64,000 bases of DNA from Nymphaea colorata (taxonomy: Eukaryota; Streptophyta; Magnoliopsida; Nymphaeales; Nymphaeaceae), in the NCBI RefSeq assembly GCF_008831285.2, contig NC_045147.1, positions 16,160,854 through 16,224,853 on the forward strand. Reading direction: 5' to 3'. The first letter of the stretch is position 1. Each line of letters begins with the position of its first letter. Of this stretch, positions 1-12,000 are shown piece by piece. The position numbers were made by a program, and so were the translations under genes. A model generated the notes under the pieces. It ran no database searches and was not told the origin of the DNA. It saw only the letters and a list, made by a program, of their open reading frames with translations.

Positions 1-3000
1 GCGGGTGGTGGGATCGTTGTCCGAGCGTGCTGCGGTCGTCGTATTATACGGCCGGTAATGTATTCGTTCTGATGCATGTTTGCAGCTTGGGAATGACGGT
101 TCCATTTGATTTTCCTAGGAATTATATGGGTTGCATCTGGATTTTATGGTTCAAACAAGATTTTTTTTACTACGTTGTTTTCTGATTTTAATGGAAAATT
201 AAATATTTGGAGGCTTTAATCTGCAGCCCGAGCGTTAGAATCCAATAACACAGAAATTGGTATTAGTTCGAATTATTTGCCTAGCGGTGTTTGTGTTCTG
301 TTCTAGCTATGCCCTTTTTTTCCAAAAAAAAAAAAAAAAGGGACGGACAATTGTTGCACTTGTAAGTGAATCGGCAGTATTCATTATCACGTTTGATTAT
401 CCAATATAATGCACCTATATACCAGGTGAAGTGGTACAATGTAACGCCCACCTCATCTTTCCTTTTTCTCTGGGTAGGTATGTGGAGTTATACGACCATG
501 TTGGTCTGGAAATCGTCCTGTGACATTGATGCACTTCGCTCTTCGGGTGTAATCTCTTGTTTCTTGTTATTTCTGCAGAGTATTTTTGGCTGCATATGAA
601 GCATTGAAGACTCTTGTTTTCTCTCTTTTACGTTTGAATGGTGCTCATCTACTCGTATTTGCAGGGTTGTTCAATCAAACGATTGATAGTTGTGTACGCC
701 CTCAGAAGGTTCCATATTCGGATGTTCTGGTGATAAAACGAACTATTCATGGCACAGGTATCTAGCTTTATGTTTTACTGGATTCATAACTTGTTTGTCA
801 ATATTCATGTCACCCCCTGCCCCGGAGGAGGAGGAGAGGTGAAACCTTTAACCTCACATACAGATTTCAAATTCCAAAAGTATCATGATGAATTTGAAAA
901 GTCTATTGGTTTAACACAATTAAATTTAATTATTCAAAACCACTTGTAAACTCAAAACTTCCCATTTCAGTTATATTTCCTAGTGAGTTCTTTTATGTTT
1001 TTCAAAGTACTCGCCTTGCCAAGGCTATTTACATTAGAGCATGTAAAAAAACTAACTAATTTTTGCAATGGAAACTCAAACGGCATTAAGCATTGCTGAT
1101 TTAGGTCAATTTGAATAATGATTCGTTCTACAGTTATTTAGAAGGGTGGCAATATATATAGTGAAAAACGACAAATGAGTCCTACCAACCTAGTGAGCAG
1201 ATATAAGAAGAAAACGATTGGATCATGCTAAACTTTGGATGCAAGCAAGACTGGAAAAGAACAGTATCAGAAAAGCTCTTTAGTAGTTCACTTCAACATT
1301 CTTCTGTTATAGAGATTAAACCTTCTTTTTAATTCTTCTTTTAAATTATGTGATGACATTCTCGGTATTTGCTCTGTCACCTCAAAATAGAAAACTTGCT
1401 CTTCATACTTTAGGTCACCACTAATGAGGGAACTTATACCCCCATGCTTGATCTTACCACTGGTGATTGTCTATATCTTTAATGATAAGACTCTGAAAAG
1501 AGTTACAACTGTTACCTCATGAGGAGCCTAAAAGTGTATCTTGCATATCCAAGTTTCCCATCAAATTATACAGTCAGGTAGTGCATATTATTTGACAGCA
1601 AATTAACCAGTCAGGGACTCCTTATGCTATTTTATGTTATCCATGGTGTTATTTGGTTCTCAGTTTTTGGTCGTTCTTAATAATATTCTTCTACTTGTTT
1701 ATTGCATTATGTTATCAGGCATCCGTTTAATGGCAGAGAAAAATTTATATGAAATCCTGGGTGTGTCTACTGATGCAAAAAGGGAAGAAATAAAAAAGGC
1801 TTACCATGATGTAAGTATAATTTGGGAAATATGTTGTTGTCCAATGCTTATTACTTAGGTTGCTTGTGACTAATTCTTATCCCAAACAAGAAGCTTACCT
1901 CTGCAAGGTTGATTTGCTGGATGTCTTGATCCATGATTTTACTGTATGGCTTTTAGATTGCATTATTTTTTCACTTTGAATACTTTGTCCAAGTCATTAA
2001 CCATTTGTTGTCGACTTTGTTTTTATGCAGCTTGCCAAGAAGTACCATCCAGATATCAGTAAAAACAATGCAGCTTCAAAAAGAAAGTTTCAAGAAATAC
2101 GAGATGCATACGAGGTTTGTCATAGTCTGCATGGATTTTTCCTTATTGTTTTTCTTTTATATTTGCTAATGGACATTGTCTTCCTAGTCTGATGTCGTCT
2201 TACATGCAAGGTTTAATTTCAGATACTGAGCAATGCAGAAAAGAGAAGACACTACGACACGGTACATTAAGTAATCTTGTCTGTGTTTTTTTAATATATA
2301 AGACTTCTTTGTTGTCGTTCATTAGTAATAAAGTATTTTTTTCTTTACTACTTTCACTGTGCTGCACAACATCGTGTTTGATATGATCATATTTTGGATG
2401 CAAAACCAACCACATGATTTGTCTTAGTGAAACGATGATATCAATCTGTTCATAATGTTAATTTCTATCCCGTCTTTTAACATCCGAAATCCAAAGTCAT
2501 GCCTGTCTAGAGAAAGAAAAAGCAAAAAAAAAAACATTATCTAAAAAAATGGTCATCTTTTTATCGTGCATTCAATTTTCAACAGTAATTTGGAAGGGAT
2601 CATGTATGACAATTGACAGGAATTTATCCAAAATCAGCAGAAGGAAAAGAATTTTCAAGGAGATGAGAATTTTGAAGGAGCTGGATTTCGATATGGGTTT
2701 CAATCACATTTTTCTGATGATTTTCAGAGAATCTTCGCTGAGGTATGTAGGATCATAGTTTGTTTTTTGTGGATTCTTGCATTTGCCTCATTCTTTTATC
2801 ATTGTGATGTATTTAATTGCTTTAGTCTACAAATTCCTTCATGGTACCCTTTATATGTCCACGTGCTGCATTTATGTGTTCAGCATTCAATAGTCCTTCA
2901 GGGATGCCTTCATGAAATTCCTAGTGCTTCTATGGAAGAAAAAATGTCTTGAAAAAATATTGGAGAAATGATGAAAATTAGAAATTAATAAAAAATCTCT

Positions 3001-6000
3001 ACCAAGTGTTGCAACAGTTAATGTTGTCTAGTCTAGCAATTTATTGTTAATGACAATCACCTGGATATTCCCAAATTTTCATGCATTGGACATGCTTGTG
3101 TAGGCGGCCAGGGGGTTGGGGGCATGGGCGGTGGAGGTGTTTACTTCTTCTAATTGTTGGCTAATGACTTTTCCAGATATTTGAAAGTGATATAGAAAGT
3201 GTGGCTGCTGATATACAGGTACAAATGCTTCTAATTTGTCCATTCATGAGTCATGACTATCATGGGTCAAGGATTTGTTATAGATTTGATCTTCATGTGA
3301 CTGCATAAATCGTTTCTTTCTGTTTCCTACTTTGTAGGTAGACCTGCCACTCTCATTTGCTGAGGCTGCCAAAGGTTGCACCAAGCACATATCATTTGGT
3401 GCCAAGGTCCCTTGTGACACTTGTAGTGAGTGAAATATTTTTTTCCCCATATATATCTCTATTGGTTTTTTCCTCCTTATTTTTGAACTTGTATCAATCT
3501 CAGGGGACTGATATTCCTTATTATTTTATAATCCATTGATCAATACATGGTTTCTTGGGTCTGGAATAAATGCATTAATTTGAAAAATCATGGGTCTTGT
3601 TGTTGTACTTTTGTTCTTTTGTCTCGTCTACAGTTGAAATGTTTCAATTCCTATTATCTGAATGCTATAAACAATGCAACCAAGGTAGGTTTTAGATGCT
3701 TGTAACTTGACTTTGCAACCTTAATTGCTACTAGCAGCATTGGCTTAAGTAACAAAGAATTTTATTTAGCGGATTCTTAGGAGAGGTCTTTACCCACTAT
3801 TTATACCTGAGACATCATGACATTTATGGTCCTAAATTTATCGACTTTTTGTCTTTTGAAAAGTTGCTGAATCTACTTGCATAAGACCTTCACAGTTTCT
3901 GGTTTCTAGTTCTCAAAAACCCTCCACATATCTTAGTTTGGTGCTGTTATAGTATTCCTTGTCACGGCTCTATGATTCTATCTTTTCCCATATTGCAATA
4001 AGAGATGTCTATTAGCTTTTTTTCTAGGTGGTACAAGAAATAGCTACACATAGTTGCTGCTATAAATGAAAAAATGTTTTAGTCCCTTTGTTTTTCTCTT
4101 CGTTTATGCAGGAGGAAGTGGTCATCCTGTTGGTTCCAAGCGAAGGGTGTGTCCAACTTGTAGAGGCATTGGGAAGGTATGTTTCTGTACATATTCTAAC
4201 TTTCATCCAGCTGATAATGAATTCACTCAGAACAACTCCCAGTACAAAAGCATATGTTTCAGTATCAAGTCAACTATTGTATACAGTTTTCAAGCTCCGA
4301 GTCACTGTTATGGTTTCTAAATTGCTGTACAGGTTACTATCCCCCCATTCAAATCAACTTGCAGTACATGTAAGGGATTGGGGCACATAATAAAGGTCTC
4401 ATTTCTGATTCTGAGAATGCCTCATGTTTCTTTGCTGCCTTCTAGCTCCATGTGGATGTAACTTGTTTAACGTTTATTGGCTTCAAGGAATCTTGTGCTG
4501 CATGTGATGGCACTGGCACTGTGGAAGGGGTGAAGGATGTTGAGGTTGCCATTCCTGCAGGTGATTTTTATGCCCTAGCACCATCATCACCCATTCTTGA
4601 TTAATTACATCCACTGATATCTCACCAGGATAGCCAAGAGAGAGTTATATGTTGAGGATCTTTCTATATATGATAATGGCATAAAAAGTCTAATCTTTGT
4701 TATATTTAGATAAGCTCAATTCTCAATTGCACTGTAGGTATTGATTCTGGAGATACTATACGTGTTCCAAGAGCTGGTAACAGTGGCAGGCGTGGCATTC
4801 CTTCTGGAAATTTGATCATTAAAATCAAGGTAGTCAGCTATATGCATTTTGTTTTGTTCTTTCTATGTAAATGTTACTGTATACTGAAATTCGTAAGAGT
4901 CAGGATGTTGTATTATATGAAGAGTAAATCGAGCTCCTTATTAGGAACATGATCTGCATTTATATTTCTTCCATGCACTGCCTTTTGCAATGCAAGAACC
5001 ATGATTTGCATATAGACCTCTTTCTTTATGAGCAGAATGCTGTATTAATTCTGGACATTAAAATGGAGACGAAGAGCCTCTTTGTGAACTTTTATGTGGC
5101 CAAATCTGTAACAATGAAGGGGACTTGTATATTTCTTTTTTCGTGTATTTGTAAACTATATCTGGGATATCGGTATTTGATATTTTGCCAGAGACGGTGT
5201 TGCTTGATAGCAATTATGTTGTTTCACTGAGAATCATTTTTACCTTGCCTGACCTAGATCATCTTATTTATGTACGTTACATATATATACAGGCTTATGT
5301 GTTATATGTAAAAAAAGAAAAGAAAAAAGAAAATGTGATGGATTATATACGCAAAGGCGTGCATGGATTATACAGTCCAGGTTAACTGACTACATAGGTA
5401 AATAAATAAGTACATAAATTTTTATGAAAATAAATACAAAACATATCTATACGAAGATTGCACATGTATATTTATGGGTCGAGGATTGATCAGTTGGTAA
5501 TTGACTAGTCTGACCATGCAACACATGTTGGTTGATAACTGAATTCATCAACTACTCAGGATTTTGACAACTTAGGTACATAGCCCTTTTGGGTGTTGTA
5601 TTTAAATTTTAAGCATACTGATGGGAAAGCTACAATCTGCTAGAGTACACATTTGTGATTTGTGTTGGTCCTGAGTTAGGTTTTTTTTACTTGGCATGAT
5701 GTCTGTGTAACTCTTAGCCTTGAGGTCCAACACTCAAGGACCTGCGTTCCTCAATAAGTGACAGAGTACAGCATCCCATGTATGAGTGTGACTTTGAATA
5801 GTATTATATCTAAAGATTTTTGAAAGAGAATGATGATTGCATATGTTTGAGCCCAACAGCTTTCTTGTGTCCTGGTTTACTATTTTCCTTTTTTATTATT
5901 GAGCTAAAGTAGGTTATGCGGTGACGTAGATCAAGTGTTTGGGTTAGTTTTGGGCCAAGTCATCTCGATTGGTGTCAACTTCATATTTAACTCTTGGACT

Positions 6001-9000
6001 TGGGATATGATCATAGAGAGACAAAGACATGCCCTTTAAGGAGGGTATATTGCAATATTTCATTTGTACGTGTTAACATATCATGTGTAGGGAACCGGGT
6101 CTGGATCCAGACCCGGTCCCATGGGCACGAGTACCGAGAGTGGCTCGGTACCCTAGGCGTTTTTCCCTCTTATTTAATCTCACTTATAGTGTAATTGTTG
6201 ATTAAGTGATATAAGATTTTCTCTCTCCTAGGGTTGCGGTTGTGCACCTAGGTTAGAGCTTCTCCGTGGTTTTTCACCTCTCTTTGAGGTTTTCCACATA
6301 TATTGTGTGTTCCTTCTCTTTCTCTCCATCTTGGTGTGTGTTTCTACATGGTATCAGAGCCAACGCGTGAGAGATCGTTGGTGTGATAGTCGTGTTTCCG
6401 CCGTTTTTTGCCGCTGCTGTTTCCGCCGTTTTTTTCCTCTGCCGCTGCTGCGCCGCCGCCGTCCAGCGCTGCCAGCTGCGCCGCCATCGTCCAGCGCGGT
6501 TGTTCTCTGCTGCGTTGCCGCTGTCCAGCGCCGCCGTCGCCCACTTCAGCGCCGCCGTCGCCCACTTCAGCGCCGCCGCCGTCCCGCGCCACCGCTGCCC
6601 ACCGCCGTCGCTCTCTCCCGCACCGCCGCCGTCCAGCGCCGCTGCCTCTTGTTTGTCGTCTCTGGTGCTGGGTATTCTTTCTCCTTGGTGATTGTGATGG
6701 CCGAGGAGATGTCCCTCAAGATCGATGATGCCCTAGACTCGGGCAGCAATACCAAGAGCGAGATCTTGCCTGTTCAAGTCACCTCCATCCGGCTGAACAA
6801 GGATAACTATCTCTCTTGGTCGGCTGCCCTAGAAATTGGGATAACCAGTCGTGGTCGCCTGCCCTACATCACTGGGGAGAAGCCTGCACCTTCAAAAACC
6901 GATCCGCGATGGGCTACTTGGACGTTGGAAGATAGTCAGGTTAAAGTATGGATTATTAGTTCTGTTTCTGCAGATATTCAGCCTTTGATCTTGCGTAAAT
7001 CGACTGCCTACGACATGTGGACTGTGCTTGCACGGATGTATGGCCGTAAGAAGAGAGTATTGCGTACGTACCAAATCAAACGTAGCATATACTCTCTTAA
7101 ACAGGGTGACTTGTCTGTAGCCGCTTTCTTTGCAGCCCTAAAGACTAAGTGGGAGGAACTTGACTACCATGTGAATGATGACTGGCACTGTGGGTCTGAT
7201 CATGCCTTGTACTGGGACAAAGAGTGGATGGATCGGACGTTTCTTTTCCTCGGAGGCTTACGCGATGAATTTGAATCCATTAGGAGCCAAATTCTCAATT
7301 GTGACGAGGTCCCCGGAATTGAAGAGGTGTATGCCCGTGTGGAATCTGAGGAACAGCGTTGACAGGTGATGCATATTGACACCAGTCAGGGGAGTTCTCC
7401 TTCAGCCTTTGTTAGTCGTGCTTCTGGGATTGGACAGCGTCCTGTTCGGCGGTGTAGCCATTGCAACAAATCAGGACATTCTGTTGATTTTTATTGGGAT
7501 CTTCATCCTGAGAGGCGGCTTGTCCGGGGTCGTCCTCCTTCTAGCCGCCGGAGTCCTTCTGTGCCTGAGCCTAGTCAGAGTAGTCCTTCAAATGTTGCCA
7601 AATCTAAGCTTTCCTCCGATCAAATCAAAGAACTGCAAGCGTATATCAGCCGGCTGTCTACTACTCAGGAGGATACTTCCACGTCTGAGGGGGCTAAGTT
7701 AGCCCAAGCTCTCGTGGCCACTAGTGACCAAGGTAATTCCTCACATGGTGATTGGATTGTTGACAGTGGTGCTACGCATCATATGACAGGGGACCCTAAG
7801 ATGTTCCAAGAATACAAATTGTCTTCGGGGCAGCAACGTGTATCTATGGCTGATGGTTCTTCTATCTCTGTGGCTGGAAAAGGGAGTTTGTCCTTGTTAA
7901 ATAAATACTGTCTTCATAATGCTCTTCATGTTCCCAATATTCCTGTGAATTTGTTATCTGTCAGCAGTATTACTAAAGAGCTCAACTGTAATCTGATCTT
8001 TTCTGCTGATCGGTGTTTTCTGCAGGACTTGGTGACGGGGCAGAAGATTGGGATTGGTTCGGCTATTGATGGACTCTACAGACTGCCTGTGCAGGTTGCG
8101 TCCGCTCTTATTTCAGCCACTAGTGGACAGTTGTCAGGCATGGAAGACAGATCTACTATTATGTGATGGCACGAGCGGCTTGGTCATCTTCCGTTTCCAT
8201 TGATTAAGAAGTTGTTTCCTAGTTTGTTTCATTCTGTTTCCATGGACTCCTTCACCTGTGAAGTGTGTCAGTTAGCTAAACATGTTAGGGCCTCGTACCC
8301 TATTTCATTCAATAAAACCACTCGTCCATTTGCTTTGGTTCATTCTGATGTTTGGGGTCCTTCGGGAGTACCCACTTGTCGTGGTTTTCATTACTTTATG
8401 ACCCTTATTGATGATTACTCCGGTTGTACGTTCGTGTATCTGTTGAAAGAACGTAGTGAAGTTCCCGTTATTGTCAAAAATTTTGTGGCCTTTGTTGAGA
8501 CTCAGTTTCAGACGTCTGTCCAAGCTTTTCGCACCGATAATGCTCGAGAGTATGTCTCTCAATCCCTAGATGATTTCTTGAAGAGCAAGGGTATTGTCCA
8601 TGAAACGTCATGTAGTTACACACCTCCCCAAAATGGCGTGGCTGAACGAAAGAATCGCCATTTGCTTGATGTTACCCGGGCTCTTCTGTTCCATCGACAG
8701 GTTCCCAAGCGCTACTGGGGTGATGCGCTTCTCACTAGTGCCCACCTTATCAACCGTATGCCTACCCGTGTGTTGCAGGGCCATTCCCCGTACTCTATGC
8801 TTTGGCCTTCTCAGAATCCCTGGCCTCTTACTCCTCGGGTGTTCGGGTGTGTCTGTTTTGTTCATGACCATAGTCCCACCCTCAAGAAACTTGATCCTCG
8901 GTCTGTCAAGGCTGTCTTCCTGGGGTATTCCTCCACTCAGAAGGGATACAAATGTGTTGATCCTACCACCTCTAAAGTCTATGTTTCCCGGGACGTCACC

Positions 9001-12000
9001 TTCCATGAACATGAGGCATACTTTCATGTGAATCCTCTTCAGGGGGAGTATCTAGGACACAGTAGTGAAGAGTATTCCTCAAATCAGTTGATTCAGTTTA
9101 CGGATTTCTTGGATTACAAGGCCAGTGAAAGTGTGGCAGACACAGTCAGAGATGATAGAGACCGTCACATGGACGAGGGTCTTGATGATAATCAGCCTAC
9201 AGCCCGTGATCATTTGTTTGGCCAGGTGTACAGAAGGAAGAAGACATATGTGATTGAAAATGTTGATGTAACCAATCCCAATCCTGTGAGCTCCCCGGAT
9301 GACCCAAGTCTAATCAATGAAGAGCTTCCTATAGCCCTGCGCAAGGGCACCAGGTCTTGCACTTCTCATCCTATTCAGAGATTTGTCTCTTATGCGAAAT
9401 TGAGTAAGGATTACAAATGCTTTATAACATCCTTGTCTAAGTCTGTTATTCCCAGGTGTGTGGAAGATGCTAGAGAGGATCCTAAATGGCTACAGGCCAT
9501 GACAGAGGAGATGAATGCTTTGGCAAAGAATGACACTTGGGAAGTTGTGGATATTCCCAAAGGGACTCATTTAGTTGGTTCAAAGTGGGTGTTCAATGTG
9601 AAGTACAAACCAGATGGTACTGTGGAAAGGTATAAGGCTCGGCTTGTTGCAAAGGGGTTTAGTCAGAAATATGGTATTGATTATCTTGAAACCTTTGCCC
9701 CTGTTGCCAAACTGAAAACTGTGAGGGTCATATTAGCACTTGCCGTGAAAAAGGGGTGGAGCATGGATCAACTTGATGTTAAGAACGCATTCTTGAATGG
9801 CAATCTAGAAGAAGAGGTCTATATGAGTATGCCTCCTGGATATGTTCAAAGCGGAAAATGCTGTCATCTTAAGAAAGCCTTGTATGGATTAAAGCAGTCT
9901 CCTAGAGCATGGTTTGAAAGACTGAGGATAGTGATGAAGACAAATGGATACAAACAGGGAAATGGTGATCACACCCTATTCATTAAGCAGAGAGATGGCC
10001 TGGTGAGTCTTCTTCTTGTGTATGTTGATGATATGATAGTCACAGGTGACGATGAAGAAGAGAAAAAGAAGATGAAGGAGAGGTTAGCTGCTGAATTTGA
10101 TCTTAAAGATTTGGGTAAACTAAGGTACTTTCTGGGGATAGAGATTGCTCGGTCAGAGACAGGGCTGGTTATGAGCCAAAGGAAATACACTCTGGATCTT
10201 CTAAAGGAGACAGGCAAACTTGGATGCAGACCCTTTCAAACTCCAATGGAGTCTGGTACAAAGATAAGCATCAAAACTGGCAACATCCTAGATGAAGAAG
10301 GAAAAGGGCGGTATCAGAGGCTGGTTGGTAAGCTCATCTATCTTACTCTTACTCGCCCTGATATTACTTATGCTGTGAATGTGTTGAGTCAGTTTATGCA
10401 TGCTCCTACTGATTGTCACTGGAAGAGTGCAGAAAGAGTGTTGGGGTACCTAAAGAATAACCCAGGAAAAGGATTACTCTATACTCAGCAAGACCAACTT
10501 AATATTGAAGGATACTCTGACGCAGATTGGGCCGGATGTACTGATACTAGGAGGTCTACCACAGGGTACTGCATCTTTCTGGGAGGTAACCTGGTTGTAT
10601 GGAGAAGTAAGAGGCAGGAAGTTTGCTCTAGATCCAGTACTGAGGCTGAATACAGGGCTGTGGCTATGGGAGTTACAGAAATGTTATGGTTAAAGATTCT
10701 CCTAGCAGATATTGGTGTTAAAACAGAAGAGAAGATGAGGATGTACTGCGACAACAAGTCTGCAATTAATCTTGCGAATAATCCCGTTTTGCATGACAGA
10801 ACTAAACATGTGGAGATTGATCGCCACTTCATACGGGAACGCATAGATTCAAAGGAGTTGATCCTACCTTATATGAAGTCTGAAGATCAAATTGCAGATG
10901 TTCTAACCAAAGCCTTATGTACATCTCAATTCGAGAAAAATGTAAGCAAGCTAGGCATGTTTGACATGTATGCCAAGCTTGAGGGGGAGTGTTAACATAT
11001 CATGTGTAGGGAACCGGGTCTGGATCCAGACCCGGTCCCATGGGCACGAGTACCGAGAGTGGCTCGGTACCCTAGGCGTTTTTCCCTCTTATTTAATCTC
11101 ACTTATAGTGTAATTGTTGATTAAGTGATATAAGATTTTCTCTCTCCTAGGGTTGCGGTTGTGCACCTAGGTTAGAGCTTCTCCGTGGTTTTTCACCTCT
11201 CTTTGAGGTTTTCCACGTATATTGTGTGTTCCTTCTCTTTCTCTCCATCTTGGTGTGTGTTTCTACAGTACGAATGATTTGAGAGTGATCTCGTATAAAA
11301 AACTTGGGATAAATAAATGGCCTTTCATACCTGAACTCGACCAACCTTGTGTCTTGGTTTTGTAGTGCTTATGCTGAACTGAAGCTAGTTTGATGATAGG
11401 TTGGGATATGCCAGATTTGGTTTTTGGGTCAGTTTTTGGCAGGATTATATGCGTAGGAACATTTTTTCTGTCTTCCTCTCTTTTCTCCTGAAGTCACGTG
11501 CACTTGGCAAAACAGCTGCCTCACTGACACAACTCATGTGTGTGCAGGTGCAGCAGCTGACAAATTGCTTCTTTTTTTTCATTAAATCGTTGATATAGTA
11601 ATTGCTTGTTAATTATTCATTTTGTTGATTATTTTCCTTTCTGAAATGTGAAAACTAGTTTAAGAAACTTTCATTTCCCTTATTCAATTTTCAAGTCTTT
11701 GTCAACTTCTGTTACTTTTTGAAACATTCTTCCAATTGTTATGGGCTAGATTCTATCTACTTCAATCATAATTAATTGTGATCTTTTGTTTTTCAGAAAA
11801 AAAAATGTATCAATTATTGGATGTGATTTAGCTGCTTTTTTAACCTTTCTTTTTTTTTTTCTGTAGGTTGCTAAGGATCCTGTTTTCATTCGAGATGGTT
11901 CTGATATATATGTGGATGCTCAAATCAGCTTTACACAGGTAAAATTATTTGTTGTATGGTATTTATATTATACTAAAGTGATATTACTTGCATGCCTTTT

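Larger units (their letters stand above)
6071..11267 (+). mobile_element. Full-length Ty1/copia LTR retrotransposon, very recent insertion
   Basis: The element has two 278-bp LTRs (6071-6348 and 10990-11267) with TG...CA ends, a 5-bp target duplication GTACG (6066-6070 and 11268-11272), an initiator-Met-type primer site after the 5' LTR and a purine tract before the 3' LTR. The internal order is gag, protease, integrase, reverse transcriptase, RNase H, which defines copia rather than gypsy. The LTRs differ at one base (6298 A versus 11217 G), so the insertion is young. It sits in intron 12 of the GFA2-like gene in the same orientation, enlarging that intron to about 7 kb. Two in-frame TGA codons break its gag-pol frame. 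Confidence 0.97.

Noticed and set aside
6383-6728. Alternative Pro/Ala/Ser-rich ORFs in the GC-rich leader of the copia element
   Set aside because: Composition-driven frames in a repeated GCCGCC leader. The frame that continues into gag starts at the ATG at 6697.
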